From NCBI GenBank assembly GCA_030272585.1, contig BSYQ01000003.1:3100001-3164000 (forward strand): DNA of 64,000 nt, in the 5' to 3' direction. The notes under the pieces are model-generated. The model worked only from the letters and a program-made list of their open reading frames with translations. It searched no databases and was not told the DNA's origin. Each line of letters starts with the position of its first letter. Positions within the stretch are counted from its first letter, which is position 1. Below, piece after piece: positions 24,184-34,100 of this stretch. The position numbers and the translations under genes were made by a program. The DNA comes from Bryopsis sp. KO-2023. Its lineage: Eukaryota > Chlorophyta > Ulvophyceae > Bryopsidales > Bryopsidaceae.

Positions 24184-25947
24184 CTAGTCGGCTTGGCTTG
24201 GTCCAACAGTACCGCCGCCACCAGCAACATCAGAGTCAATGTCTGAGTCAATGTCCTGCTCTGGATCCCACATCTCATGAAGGATTGTCGTCATCGTCGA
24301 CCGGAGAGCCTTTGTGCTCGAGCCGGACGGAAATCCACATTTGCGGATATTACAAATTTGGCATGGAACAACCAAATTGTCGATGGCGTCGGCTGGTGGT
24401 GGTGGTGCAAGGGGAAGGAAGTCCGGCATTCGCTTGCCGAGATGCAGTTCCGTCACAGTCATGTTGAGCGGAACCACAGACTTGTCGTCCTTCCATCGCT
24501 GGATCATTCTCTCCGTCACTTGGTGTCTGGTCCAATGTTTGGGGCACACAAAGTGGGACTGACAATCGGCAGGAATTCCTACATGCAGTTGTCGTCCTGC
24601 ACAATGATAACACGTGCGACCCAACAACCGAGGATCACCATTTGCCTTGTGACGTTTGAGCAGTGTCTCCTCCAGCTCCTTTGCAATCTTTGATGGACGC
24701 ATTCTCTTGCGGGTCGGTGTTGTCGTCTTGATTGGCTTGGGCTTGGGCTTGATAATGTCCGTCTTCGCTTTGGCGGCTGCTGCTTTGTCGGCTGCAGCTT
24801 TGTCGGATTTCAACTTGTCGGCTGCAGCTTTGTCGGACTTAGCCTTGTCGGCCTTAGCTTTGTCGGACTTCAATTTGTCGGCCTTCAGAATGTCGGCCGC
24901 TGCCTTGGCTGCCTCCGCAGCTTCCTTTTCTTTTCGGTGTTGTTCATCTTCCGAGGAATCACTGTCGTCATCGCTGCTGTCGTCCTCGTTTGTCGGCTGC
25001 GATGGTGGTTGGCCCATCATTCTTGCAATCTTCGTGGCCTCCCTTGTGAGTCTCCCATCCCAGTCTCGGACATGCTTCAGTTCATTCGCGGGCGGCAAGC
25101 TTGTATGCGTCAGGGTGATTTCTTTTATCTTGTGGATGTCTACCACATCTTGAAATTTCCCCTTATGCAACAGCGACATTTGATCGGACAGAGTGTGGAG
25201 CTTCCCTTGGACGACTCCAGTTGCCATGGCCGCCAAATCTTGTGGGAATTTTTCCAAGATTTGACGAAGCCTGGCCGCCTCTGCTCTGGATGCTAGCAGC
25301 TCCGTCATCATGATCTTGGTCTCGAGCGCAACTCGCTCACCACGTTTGTCCGCCGCTTTTTCCGCCTTGAGGGCCGTCACCTCTTTCTCCAACTGCTTCA
25401 GCGTCTGGAAGCGTTTTGTCTGAGCTTCCCGCAATTCCTTGTTTTCTTTGATATAGAAGGACTGATCCTTCAGCGCAGTTTGGAGGTTGTTTTTCACGGA
25501 TCCCAACTCCGAAGTGATGCAGATTTTCTCTTGTCGGACAGCCTGGTTTTCCTCTTCCAGCGTTTTGATTGTTGTCCGGGCTTCCTTCAACTCAGAAGCT
25601 AATCCCCGTGCATTCACTTTGGCATCACTGATTGCTTGTTGGAATGTCCGAAATTTCTGGTGGTAGTCGGCCTCCTCTTTAGCCCGCTCTTCCGCATGTT
25701 TTTGAGCCGCTTCCCTCATCAGTGATTCTTGTTCGGCAAGTTTGTCGGCCAGTTCATCTCGATGGCCTACTCCTTCTTGAGCGAGTTTGTTTACTTCCGT
25801 CAATTGCTGGAGCAATGCTGTGTTTGCCGTCAAAGCCTTGTTGCTTACTTCCACAGCTTCCGCTAATTCCTTTCCATATTTGTCTCGTTCCATCCGCAAA
25901 CGCGTGATTTGTTCATCTTTGCTTTCACGGTTGCCTTTGGAAGACAT
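24184..25947 (-). CDS. ORF3 of element D: coiled-coil protein with C-terminal Cys/His domain
   Basis: 587 codons from the ATG at 25947 (MSSKGNRESKDEQ). The frame is open further upstream to 26076, but the shorter start matches the other ORF3 copies. Residues about 10-320 are heptad-rich coiled coil. A conserved block (VDIHKIKEITLT) follows, then an acidic stretch (DDSSDDDSDSSEDE), lysine/alanine repeats of the type ADKAKSDKAA, a basic patch, and a C-terminal domain with paired cysteines and histidines (CYHCAG...C..HFVCPKHW, later PCQICN). It lies between pol and the 3' LTR, where env sits in retroviruses, but it has no signal peptide or membrane segment. I do not recognise the family; nucleic-acid binding is only a guess from the Cys/His pattern. 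Related ORFs occur in elements B and C. Confidence 0.75.
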   Translation of the reverse strand: MSSKGNRESKDEQITRLRMERDKYGKELAEAVEVSNKALTANTALLQQLTEVNKLAQEGVGHRDELADKLAEQESLMREAAQKHAEERAKEEADYHQKFRTFQQAISDAKVNARGLASELKEARTTIKTLEEENQAVRQEKICITSELGSVKNNLQTALKDQSFYIKENKELREAQTKRFQTLKQLEKEVTALKAEKAADKRGERVALETKIMMTELLASRAEAARLRQILEKFPQDLAAMATGVVQGKLHTLSDQMSLLHKGKFQDVVDIHKIKEITLTHTSLPPANELKHVRDWDGRLTREATKIARMMGQPPSQPTNEDDSSDDDSDSSEDEQHRKEKEAAEAAKAAADILKADKLKSDKAKADKAKSDKAAADKLKSDKAAADKAAAAKAKTDIIKPKPKPIKTTTPTRKRMRPSKIAKELEETLLKRHKANGDPRLLGRTCYHCAGRQLHVGIPADCQSHFVCPKHWTRHQVTERMIQRWKDDKSVVPLNMTVTELHLGKRMPDFLPLAPPPPADAIDNLVVPCQICNIRKCGFPSGSSTKALRSTMTTILHEMWDPEQDIDSDIDSDVAGGGGTVGPSQAD

Positions 25948-26276
25948 AGCTGCTGGACGGTCTCTCCGCAAACACACACACGCACACTTCGCTCTTTGCT
26001 GAACTCGGCTCCGTTTACTGGGTTGCTCGAAAGTGAAAAATGGTGCGGAGGGTTGAAGAAGTGGGTATATATACAAGTGGTAGAGTCACCCACTTGTCAC
26101 CGATGGCTGACCTCCTCTATTGAGAGTCGCCTCAGTCAGATTCTAGCCCGCTTTGTAATTACCCTCAACCCCTTGACTGTGTACTGATTAGCTTGCTCCT
26201 CCAGATGTATTTGATTGTGGGTGAACTGATACCATCCTCTCACCATCGTTCCCATCCCCACATCAATCTGTGTCAT
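25948..26276 (-). other. Spacer between pol and ORF3 of element D
   Basis: About 330 bp with no supported ORF of its own. It is similar to the spacer in element B (46226-46546), including an (A/G)TAGAGTCAC.CACTTGTCAC segment, so it is probably a conserved leader for ORF3 expression. Confidence 0.5.
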
Positions 26277-27679
26277 CTAGAGAGCTAACCCCCGCCGCCT
26301 TGTCCGTCTCTTTGCCCGTTCTGATCGGACTTCTTCTTTAGTCGGCAAGCGCGTGCGGTTCTTCAAGTACTCAGCCAAAAGGTCGCTGGCATTGGCCAGG
26401 TGGGCTTCTGGCTCCCAGGTGGCTTCCATCAAATCAAAGCCCTTCCACAAAACCAAGTACTCCTTACGGTTGGAGGCTCCTCGGTCCCGCAGAATACGCT
26501 CCACCTCGTATTCGATGGTGCCATCCACCAATTCCCCTTCGGGAAGTTCCACCTCCCGCTTATCATCTTCCGACAAGCGGTTGTATGCCTTCAGCTTGGA
26601 AACATGGAAGGTGGCATGTATAGTCCAATGGGGTGGAAGTTTGAGACGGTAGGCCACTGTGGATATGACCTTGTCCACAACGAATGGTCCGACAAAACGT
26701 CGACGAAGTTTAGGTGGGATCTTTTGTAGGGAGTGCAATGGTATGAAGGCACTCTTCACCAATACTTCATCCCCCGTTTTAAACGTCACTTCTCGTCGCT
26801 TTTTGTTGGCCTGGACACACATCCGCTCTTGTGCGGTTGCATACTGCTGCTTTGCCTGCTGCAGTTGTTCGTCCATCCTCTTGACCATTTCGGTTGCCAT
26901 TTCGGATTCCTCTTTTGCCGTCAACTTCCTATGCACAGTAATCTGGCCCATATGCTGCCCATACAACAAATGCGCTGGGGCATAGCCTGTGGATACATTG
27001 CGGGAGTTATTGGCAGCGAATTCTGCTGTCGCCAAAAACTCTACCCAACGATCTGGGTACCGTTCCACAAAAGGCCGCAAGAAATCCTCCAACACCCGAA
27101 TTGTTACTTCAGACTGCCCATCCGTTTGTGGATGATAGGCGGTGCTCCTTCGGAGTTGGGTTCCCAACAGTGAAAACATCGACCTCCAGAAGGAACTTGT
27201 GAATCTGGGGTCACGATCTGAGATGATCACTTTGGGAAGGCCATAGTGTTTGTAGATTTTGTCCACAAACAACTTCGCATATTCTGGGGCGGTTATTTCC
27301 TTGGTGCACGGTGCAAAGCGAACGTACTTGGTTAACCGATCAACAAATACCGCAATGGCGGTAAACCCATGTGACTTTGGTAAATCAGTCACGAGCAGAC
27401 CTGGGCGCCAACCCGTTGGACCGGACCGGACAGGACCGGCAACCACTTTCTGGACCGGATTTGACCTTTCTTAGACAGGTCAAATCCGGTCTGGAAAGGT
27501 CAAATCCGGTCCAAGAAAGGTCAAATCCGGTCTAGTAAAGGCCACCTTTTCTAGACCGGATTTGACCTTTCTGGACCGGATTTGACCTTTCCAGACAGGT
27601 TGTCGCCTGTCTAGTACGGTCATACTCGTGTGACCTGTTTTAGACCGGTGTGACCCTGTTTTAGACCGATGTGACGCCC

Positions 27680-28385
27680 AATATGACCTGTTTTAGACCG
27701 ACTCCAAGTCGGTCTGGACAGGTGGGCCGCCTGTCCAGACCGACCTGGCACCTGTCTAGAACAGGTCACACAATTAAGCACTTTTTAATGTGTTAATCGA
27801 TTGAGAACTGATTCAATGGATTAAAGAACAAAGTATTATTTATTATATACATTTTTAATGCATGAATGATGTGAGCCAAGCCCACCAGCCACCGACTAGA
27901 GGGAGTCGGTCGACTCAAGGAGGATTCGAACCCGGGTTGGCTAAGCCCGAGTCGAAGACACTATCACTAGTGGACCCCACCACAGGGACGCTCAAAAGGG
28001 GGTCGTTACTTTTAAGTACCCATTTAATTTTGGAAAATTAAACGGGTACTTAAAAGTAACGACCCCCTTTTGAGCGTCCCTGTGGTGGGGTCCACTAGTG
28101 ATAGTGTCTTCGACTCGGGCTTAGCCAACCCGGGTTCGAATCCTCCTTGAGTCGACCGACTCCCTCTAGTCGGTGGCTGGTGGGCTTGGCTCACATCATT
28201 CATGCATTAAAAATGCATATAATAAATAATACTTCGTTCTTTAATTAATTGAATTAGTTCTCAGTCGATTGATACACAATTAGCACGTTAAAAGTGCTTA
28301 ATTGTGCGACCTGTTCTAGACAGGCTCCAGGTCGGTCTGGACAGGCAGCCCACCTGTCCAGACCGACCTGGAGCCGGTCTAAAAC
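27680..28385. repeat. Long inverted repeat (foldback) inside the 27396 element
   Basis: Left arm about 27680-28021 and right arm about 28043-28385, near-identical in inverted orientation around a loop of roughly 20 bases. By eye the inner 150 bp of each arm match almost perfectly and the outer parts with several differences. Confidence 0.85.
28086..28156 (+). other. tRNA-like module (mirrored at about 27910-27980, minus strand)
   Basis: Contains GGTTCGAATCC, an exact B-box, about 40 bases after an A-box-like TCCACTAGTGATAGTGTC. Cloverleaf pairing is degenerate, so this is a tRNA-derived pol III promoter relic rather than a working tRNA gene. Confidence 0.45.
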
Positions 28386-29926
28386 AGGAGAACAACCCTG
28401 TCAAGACAGGGTCGTTCCGGTTTTAGACAGGTCACATCGCCGGTCTAATAAAGGCGAAATGTGGGTGTGACCTGTCTAAAAACGGAAAATCTGTCAGAAA
28501 ACCGGTCTAGATTTCTGCAGATTTCCGAGGTTGACTGGACCGGAGTGGACAGGACCGGACAGGTCACAACCTGTCCGGTCTTGCAAGGACCGGCGTTTTT
28601 TCGCTGGACCGGACCGGACCGGACAGGTCAGCCGGTCCATGGACAGGTTGGACCGGACCGGACCGGTTTTTCGCTGCCGGTCCGGTCGGGCCCAGGTCTG
28701 GTCACGAGGTCAGTGGTAATCTGTTCCCACTTTGCTGACGGAATTGGGAGTGGCTGCAAAAGTCCTTTTTGCTTTGTCGTATCAGCTTTCGTCCGCTGAC
28801 AGACAGGACATGTCCGCACATATGCTTGAACATCCTTGCCAACTCCTTTCCACCAATAGTATCGCTTCAGCACATCCATGGTGCGGGCCGCGCCTGCATG
28901 GCCGGCACTCGGCACATCATGGAATTCCCCCATCACCTTTTCCCGGTATCCGTTCGGTACCACTAATACTTTGTCTGAGGTGGGAGTTGCTTGGTAATAC
29001 AACCAACCATCCTCTAGAGAAAGTTTCGTGGGTTTACCCTCTTGGATTTTCTTGACTTCCGCTTGCAGTTTTTGATCTTCTGCAATAGCGGTCTTCCATG
29101 CATCCGCTTCATCTACCACCCAGGTCGACAAAGCATGAATTTGATCCTTAGCATCAGGAAGGCTTCGGGATAACGCATCCGCCAAAACGTTGGCTTTGCC
29201 AGGAACATAGACGATTGTTGGACCTATGGAATCAAAAAACCCTGACCTCCACCATCGGGCTTGGGTCCGCGACATTGTTGCTTGGGTCATGAAGTAGGTT
29301 AACGGCTGATGGTCCGTCATAACCGTAACCTCCCCAGGCGCTCCTTCGAGATAATGTCGCCATTGGCTAAGCGCATATGCTATAGCCCCCAGCTCTCGCT
29401 CGTAAGCGGAATATCGTGTCTCAGCTGGTTTTAGTCGTCTTGAAAGGTAAGCTATTGGTTGTAGCCCCTTTCCATGGTCCTGACACAAAACTGCTCCATA
29501 TGCAGTCCCTGATGCGTCCGTGATTACGGTGTACTTGAGCAGCGAATCGGGTAGGAGAAGGATCGGTGTGCGGGTAATCTTTTCCTTGAGTTTGCCGAAA
29601 GCTTCCCGTTGCAGAGGTCCCCACGTCCACACATGATTCTTTTTGATGAGATCATGCAAGGGTCCTGCAATTCGAGCAAACTCTGGTATAAACTTACGAT
29701 AGTAAGATACCATGCCCAAAAAACTTCGCACATCCGTCACTGAGCTCAGCTCCTTCCACTCTTGTATAGCCCGCACCTTGTCACTCATTGGCTGCAGGCC
29801 TTTTCCCGACAGATGATACCCCAAATAGTCGGTCTCGCTGACCCCTACTTCGCACTTGCTTGCTTTGGCGTACAATTTATACTTTGCAAGGCGTTCGAAT
29901 ACTTGTTTCAAATGATCGACATGTTC

Positions 29927-30077
29927 TGTTAGTGTCACTCGGGTTTGTAGTACGATGTAGGATGTACGACAGGGTTTATAGGGCAGGGGGCCCTCCTGTA
30001 AAAATTATCTTCCTAGTGAACCTGTGCTTCCCCAAAGGGGAAGCGTCTGTGTTTCGACGGCCTAAGGGCCTATAACA
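29927..30077 (+). repeat. 5' LTR of element A (about 151 bp)
   Basis: Starts TGTTAG exactly where element D coding breaks off and ends TATAACA two bases before a primer binding site. There is no second copy in the window to confirm length. Confidence 0.65.
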
Positions 30078-30079
30078 TT

Positions 30080-30091
30080 TGGTTTCGGAGC
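30080..30091 (+). other. Primer binding site of element A
   Basis: TGGTTTCGGAGC starts two bases after the LTR end. The same 12 bases, with the same 2-base gap, follow the LTRs of elements B and C. TGG fits the complement of a tRNA CCA end. Confidence 0.7.
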
Positions 30092-31183
30092 AGGGCGAAA
30101 CCAGGCGCGACCACAAAGGAGGTCGACCCCCCAGGCGAGGTTAATCCCTAATTAGGGTAACCTACAGAAATCGAAAACGAAAGCGATCGCTAAGGCGACG
30201 CTTGGGAGGGGTAACGACAAGGGCGAGCACCCCATAGCAAACGCGAACGACGTTGTCGCGTCGTCGTTCGTCGTCCTGGCGAAAGTGGTGGCGAAGATTC
30301 CAAAAATCTGCAGATTCCTAAAATAGATCTACAGATCTTTTTAAGGAGACGAACTCACAGTTCAAGCGGCGTAAAGGAGGCGAACAGGGGAACGAAAAAC
30401 GAACAACGAACCGCGTCGACTCGTCGTCGTCGGTCGTTCGTCCCTGGAAAGGTCGCGAGAAAGATCGACTTAAAAAAGTAGTCTAGATCTAAGAAAAAAA
30501 GCAAGCCAGATCTGTGATCTGGAAGGGAGGCGAAAAACGACGGACAAAGAACGAAAGTGTGAACTCAGGGGAACGCAGGCGTCGAGAAAGTAGGCGACCT
30601 GTCCCCACAGAAAAAGACTTCGAGCGCGAAGTACGATTTTCTGACGACTTGCCAGAAATCGGAAAACTCGCAGCTTAGTCACTAACTAAACCCGTGACTG
30701 GAGGCACGAAAAGAGTGCGACTGGTCGTGAGAAAGGTCGCTAGAAAGTTGTAGAACGGGAACGAGACTTTCCTGGCAACCGACGACCTGCCAGGAACCAG
30801 AAAGTTTGTCGTTCCGTTCGACTATTAAACCTCACACTTTCCGCGCACCAATACCGCACCGCCTCATTCCAGACTCGATTATTAACTCGACTGGAAACTA
30901 AAAAACCACGAACGGGATAGAGTCACACGCGCTAGTCTGTCACTAGAACAGGACGGAGAACAGGTCCAAGACAAGGCCTGTCGCCAGAAAAGTTCCAGAA
31001 AAGTCCCAGGAAAGTCCTAGGATAAAACCCAGGATAAAACCCATAACAGAACGCGAGAAAGTTCTGGGGTTAAACCCAAGACAGTTCTGGCAACGGTTCT
31101 ACAAAAAGTCCTAGGAAAAGTTCCAGGACATTCCTAGAAACCGTCCTGCACGCCGAAATTCCAGTTGGATCAACTCAGAGGAA
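30092..31183 (+). other. Untranslated leader of element A
   Basis: About 1.1 kb with no ORF of note. The last 200 bp are a degenerate array of AGTTCCAGGAAAGTCCTAGG-like units (about 30985-31150). Confidence 0.6.
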
Positions 31184-34100
31184 ATGTCTAACCAAACACC
31201 ACAACTACCACACATCCCTCCTCAGGAGGAAGAGCGAGTGGAAGAGACTCAGCTATTTCCAGTGGTATGTTCGAATGTGGTGCACCCACTGGCGCAACAG
31301 CCAAGTCAAAGAGAGTGGGTGAGACATGTCCCTGACCAGGTTCGAGAACCGGAAGGAGACCAAGACTTAGGACAAGAGTCCGAAAAGTCGTTGGAAAAGC
31401 CCGGGGAAAAGTATGACGAAAAGATGGAGGTTGTACCGAACCTGGAGGTCCAAAACCAGATCCAAAACGCACAGTCTCATCTCGAGGAGGAATACGAGGA
31501 CACCTTCCTCTCCGTTCGAAAAGAAGTCCAGAAGCTGGTTGAGCATAATGCTGAGGTTGTACAAAGGCAGCAACAGATGCTAGACAAACAGCAGGAATTG
31601 TTGGAGGAAAAGATAGGATCTTTTCCACGGACCGACAATAATCCCTTGGAAAAGGTTGACAACAAGGAGATGTTGAACGCTCAGATTGCCCGATTGCAAG
31701 AAAGAGCAGCTGACAAAGCTGAGGAAGAGAAGCAGCGGGACAAGCTAAGAGCTGAGCAAATTCTGGCGCTTCAAACGACTATTACTGAGATGGTTGGAGG
31801 AATGAACCTTCAACAAGAGACACTTGGCGAGCTTGTCAATACTGTGATTAAGTCTCGGAATAAGCAGGAGTACTGCCAAAACCAACTCCATCAACTCACT
31901 GACTTGGTGAACATAAGTTTAAACGTGCTACAGAACATGGAACAAGCCGAGGAACAAAACCGACACTGGAGAGCGGACCGAGGCAGTGTAAGTTCTAGTT
32001 CTGGAGACACGATAGGAGGACAAGAGCCGATGCAGATGGTAGAAACTTTTCTATTCGACGCGACAGCGGAAAAACAGACTTGGGAAAGCCATCTTTCCGA
32101 GTATGTTGATTCGAAACTTGTGGAGACCCTAAGTGCATGGAAAAGACGAGAGAAAGTTGGAGAGAAAAGTGTAGTTCCAGCACAGGACGCAGTCGTAGTA
32201 GGGATCATGGGTACAGGAACTGGTACGGTAACTTTACAGGAACCGACCACGATAGCTGAACTTACAAGCGATCCTGGAGAGCAACCAAAACCTCTGACCA
32301 GTATACCAATTCCGTTACCACCTTTTTCGGATTTGGATACGTTTTCTGGTCTAACAACTTTAGGAGGACTTGGTTCGCTGCAAAATCCATCCACAACTGT
32401 CGCAGACTCTGTTGGCAATCCAAGTGCGCATGAATTATTCACGAGAAGCGTATTTGCCGACTTAGCTCAATCTGTATCCCCGCCAGCAACTCTGGCAACG
32501 GGGACATCGTTCGGCCAAGCGGGTCAAGTGGACACACCCTTAGTGGGACGTTCGTCCAGACCTGTTAGCATAACTCCTCCTACAGTGAGTACACCATATG
32601 TGACATCCATTTTAACACAACCACCGGCAACTTTACCCACGCCAATCCTCTACACTAGTCCGTCTTCTAGTACCCAACCAGGCATGGGACTAGGTATGGG
32701 ACTAAGCATGGAACCAAGCATGGAACCAAGCATGGGACCAACCATGGGACAATCCGTGAATCAATACGGAACACCTTCCATGAGCAACCCGTATTACGGG
32801 TGGGGTTCGTATCCCTCACCTCCATCAAGCCAGCCACAGGGTGGAAATCGATCTGGCGGTGGTGGAGGTGGACCCGGAGGTGGTCCCGGAGGTGGTCCTG
32901 GAGGTGGAGACGGAGGAGGATTTCCTGGTAACGGAGGGGGATCTTTCCCTTCTATTCCAGGAGGTGGTGGATGGCCATACCGCCCTGGTGGTGGTGGTGG
33001 TGGTGGAGGAGGTGGAGGTGAAGGTGGGGGTCCGCCAGACCCAAACCAAGGCTTTGCCGCCCCGCAGGATCGTCACGGACGGATTCCGTCATCTGTCCGT
33101 ATTCCTTTACCCAAGGCTTTCTCAGGAGATGGCCAGCAATGGATCAGAGATTGGCAGCTGGAAATGACGGTTTACTGTCAAACTCTGGACATTGACGAGA
33201 GCGTATGGTTCAGGCTCTTCCGCAGTAACCTGACCGGAGCTGCTGCTCAGTGGCGAAACGTTCAGGACCTGCGTATACGGGAAGGGAAAAGAAAACCAGT
33301 TACGAACTGGAAAGAGTTTGTTGAGGAATTGGTTCAAGCATTCGAACCCGCACGAATGTCTGATGTTGCCAGGCGCACTCTTCGAGGCCTGAAACAGACA
33401 GGGTCGGTGCAGCACTACATTGTTTCTTTCCGGGAACAAGTATTGAGAATCCCCAATATGACGGATGAAGAGCAATACTTCTTCTTCGTCGATGGGTTAA
33501 AATTCCACCTAAAACAGCAAACTGTCGCTCAGGTGCCTCACGGCATCGAGCAGGCGATCCAGACTGCGGCTAGACTGGATGCCATCGCTTCATCCAGAAC
33601 CTTTCGAGGCCGAGGTCAAGGCCAGGATAAAAAGCAGAACCAACCCCAGACTGGTACTACAAACGAGATGGGAAATCAGTCGCAACCTCAAGACCAAGCC
33701 CAAAACGTGGGTCAAGAACGTGGTCGAGGTCGTGGACGGGGTGGTGGCCAAGGCCGTGGACGAGGTGGTGGTCGAGACCAAGGACGAGGAGGAGGAGGCG
33801 CAAGTCCCAAATGTTTTATGTGTGGAGAAGCTGGACACATCCAAAGTACATGTCCAGAAGGCGAAAAGTTGAAGAAATGGTTAAAACAAAAAAGCCAAAA
33901 GAACAGAGCCCAGACTCGCTCGGCAAGACGAAAAAGGGCACGCCGACACAGATATAAACAGCGCCGAAAACTCCTAAGAAAAGAAAGGGTGGCTCGACAA
34001 GCGCAAGAGAATAAAGAAGCATCAGGTGAAACGGAAAAGAATGCTACCCAAGGTGCAGAGGGATCGATTATGAGTGCTCAGTTGGAAACTCGATCCAGTA

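Larger units (their letters stand above)
27396..28700. mobile_element. Non-autonomous hAT-like foldback element (1,305 bp)
   Basis: Terminal inverted repeats CAGACCTGGGC / GCCCAGGTCTG are flanked by the 8-bp direct duplication GTCACGAG (27388-27395, 28701-28708). It sits inside the integrase codons of element D, with the frame restored on removal. Internal sequence is almost a palindrome centred near 28032, with arms of at least 330 bp; the outer parts are packed with GGACCGG/GACAGG words. Each arm carries a tRNA-like segment with a B-box. No coding capacity. Confidence 0.88.
23836..29926 (-). mobile_element. Ty3/gypsy element D, 5'-truncated, minus orientation
   Basis: Read on the minus strand, the remaining order is RT (from just after the catalytic FIDD)-RNase H-integrase-chromodomain, a coiled-coil ORF3, a G-rich polypurine tract, and a 3' LTR. 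The gag, protease, 5' half of RT and 5' LTR are absent from the window: the coding sequence stops at 29926, exactly where the LTR of element A begins. The missing half probably lies beyond A or has been lost. A 1.3-kb hAT-like element is inserted in the integrase. Confidence 0.8.
26277..29926 (-). pseudogene. pol of element D (RT C-terminal part to chromodomain), broken
   Basis: Minus-strand coding runs 29926-28701, is cut by a hAT-like insertion, and resumes 27387-26277; with the insert and one target copy removed the frame is continuous (779 codons counting the stop). It begins just after the RT active site (EHVDHLKQVFERL) and includes the RT thumb, RNase H (TDASGTAYGAVL), the integrase HHCC finger (HDVPSAGH...CPVCQ), the DDE core (split between TTDLVT and DLPKSHGF; SDRDPRFTSSFW; HPQTDGQSEVTIRVLE) and a C-terminal chromodomain (VERILRDRG..YLVLWKGFD..TWEPEAHL). 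RT motifs 1-4, protease and gag are missing, so it cannot be functional. Confidence 0.9.

Noticed and set aside
32825..33076. Minus-strand ORF rich in Ser/Thr within element A gag
   Set aside because: Shadow of the glycine-rich linker of gag on the other strand.
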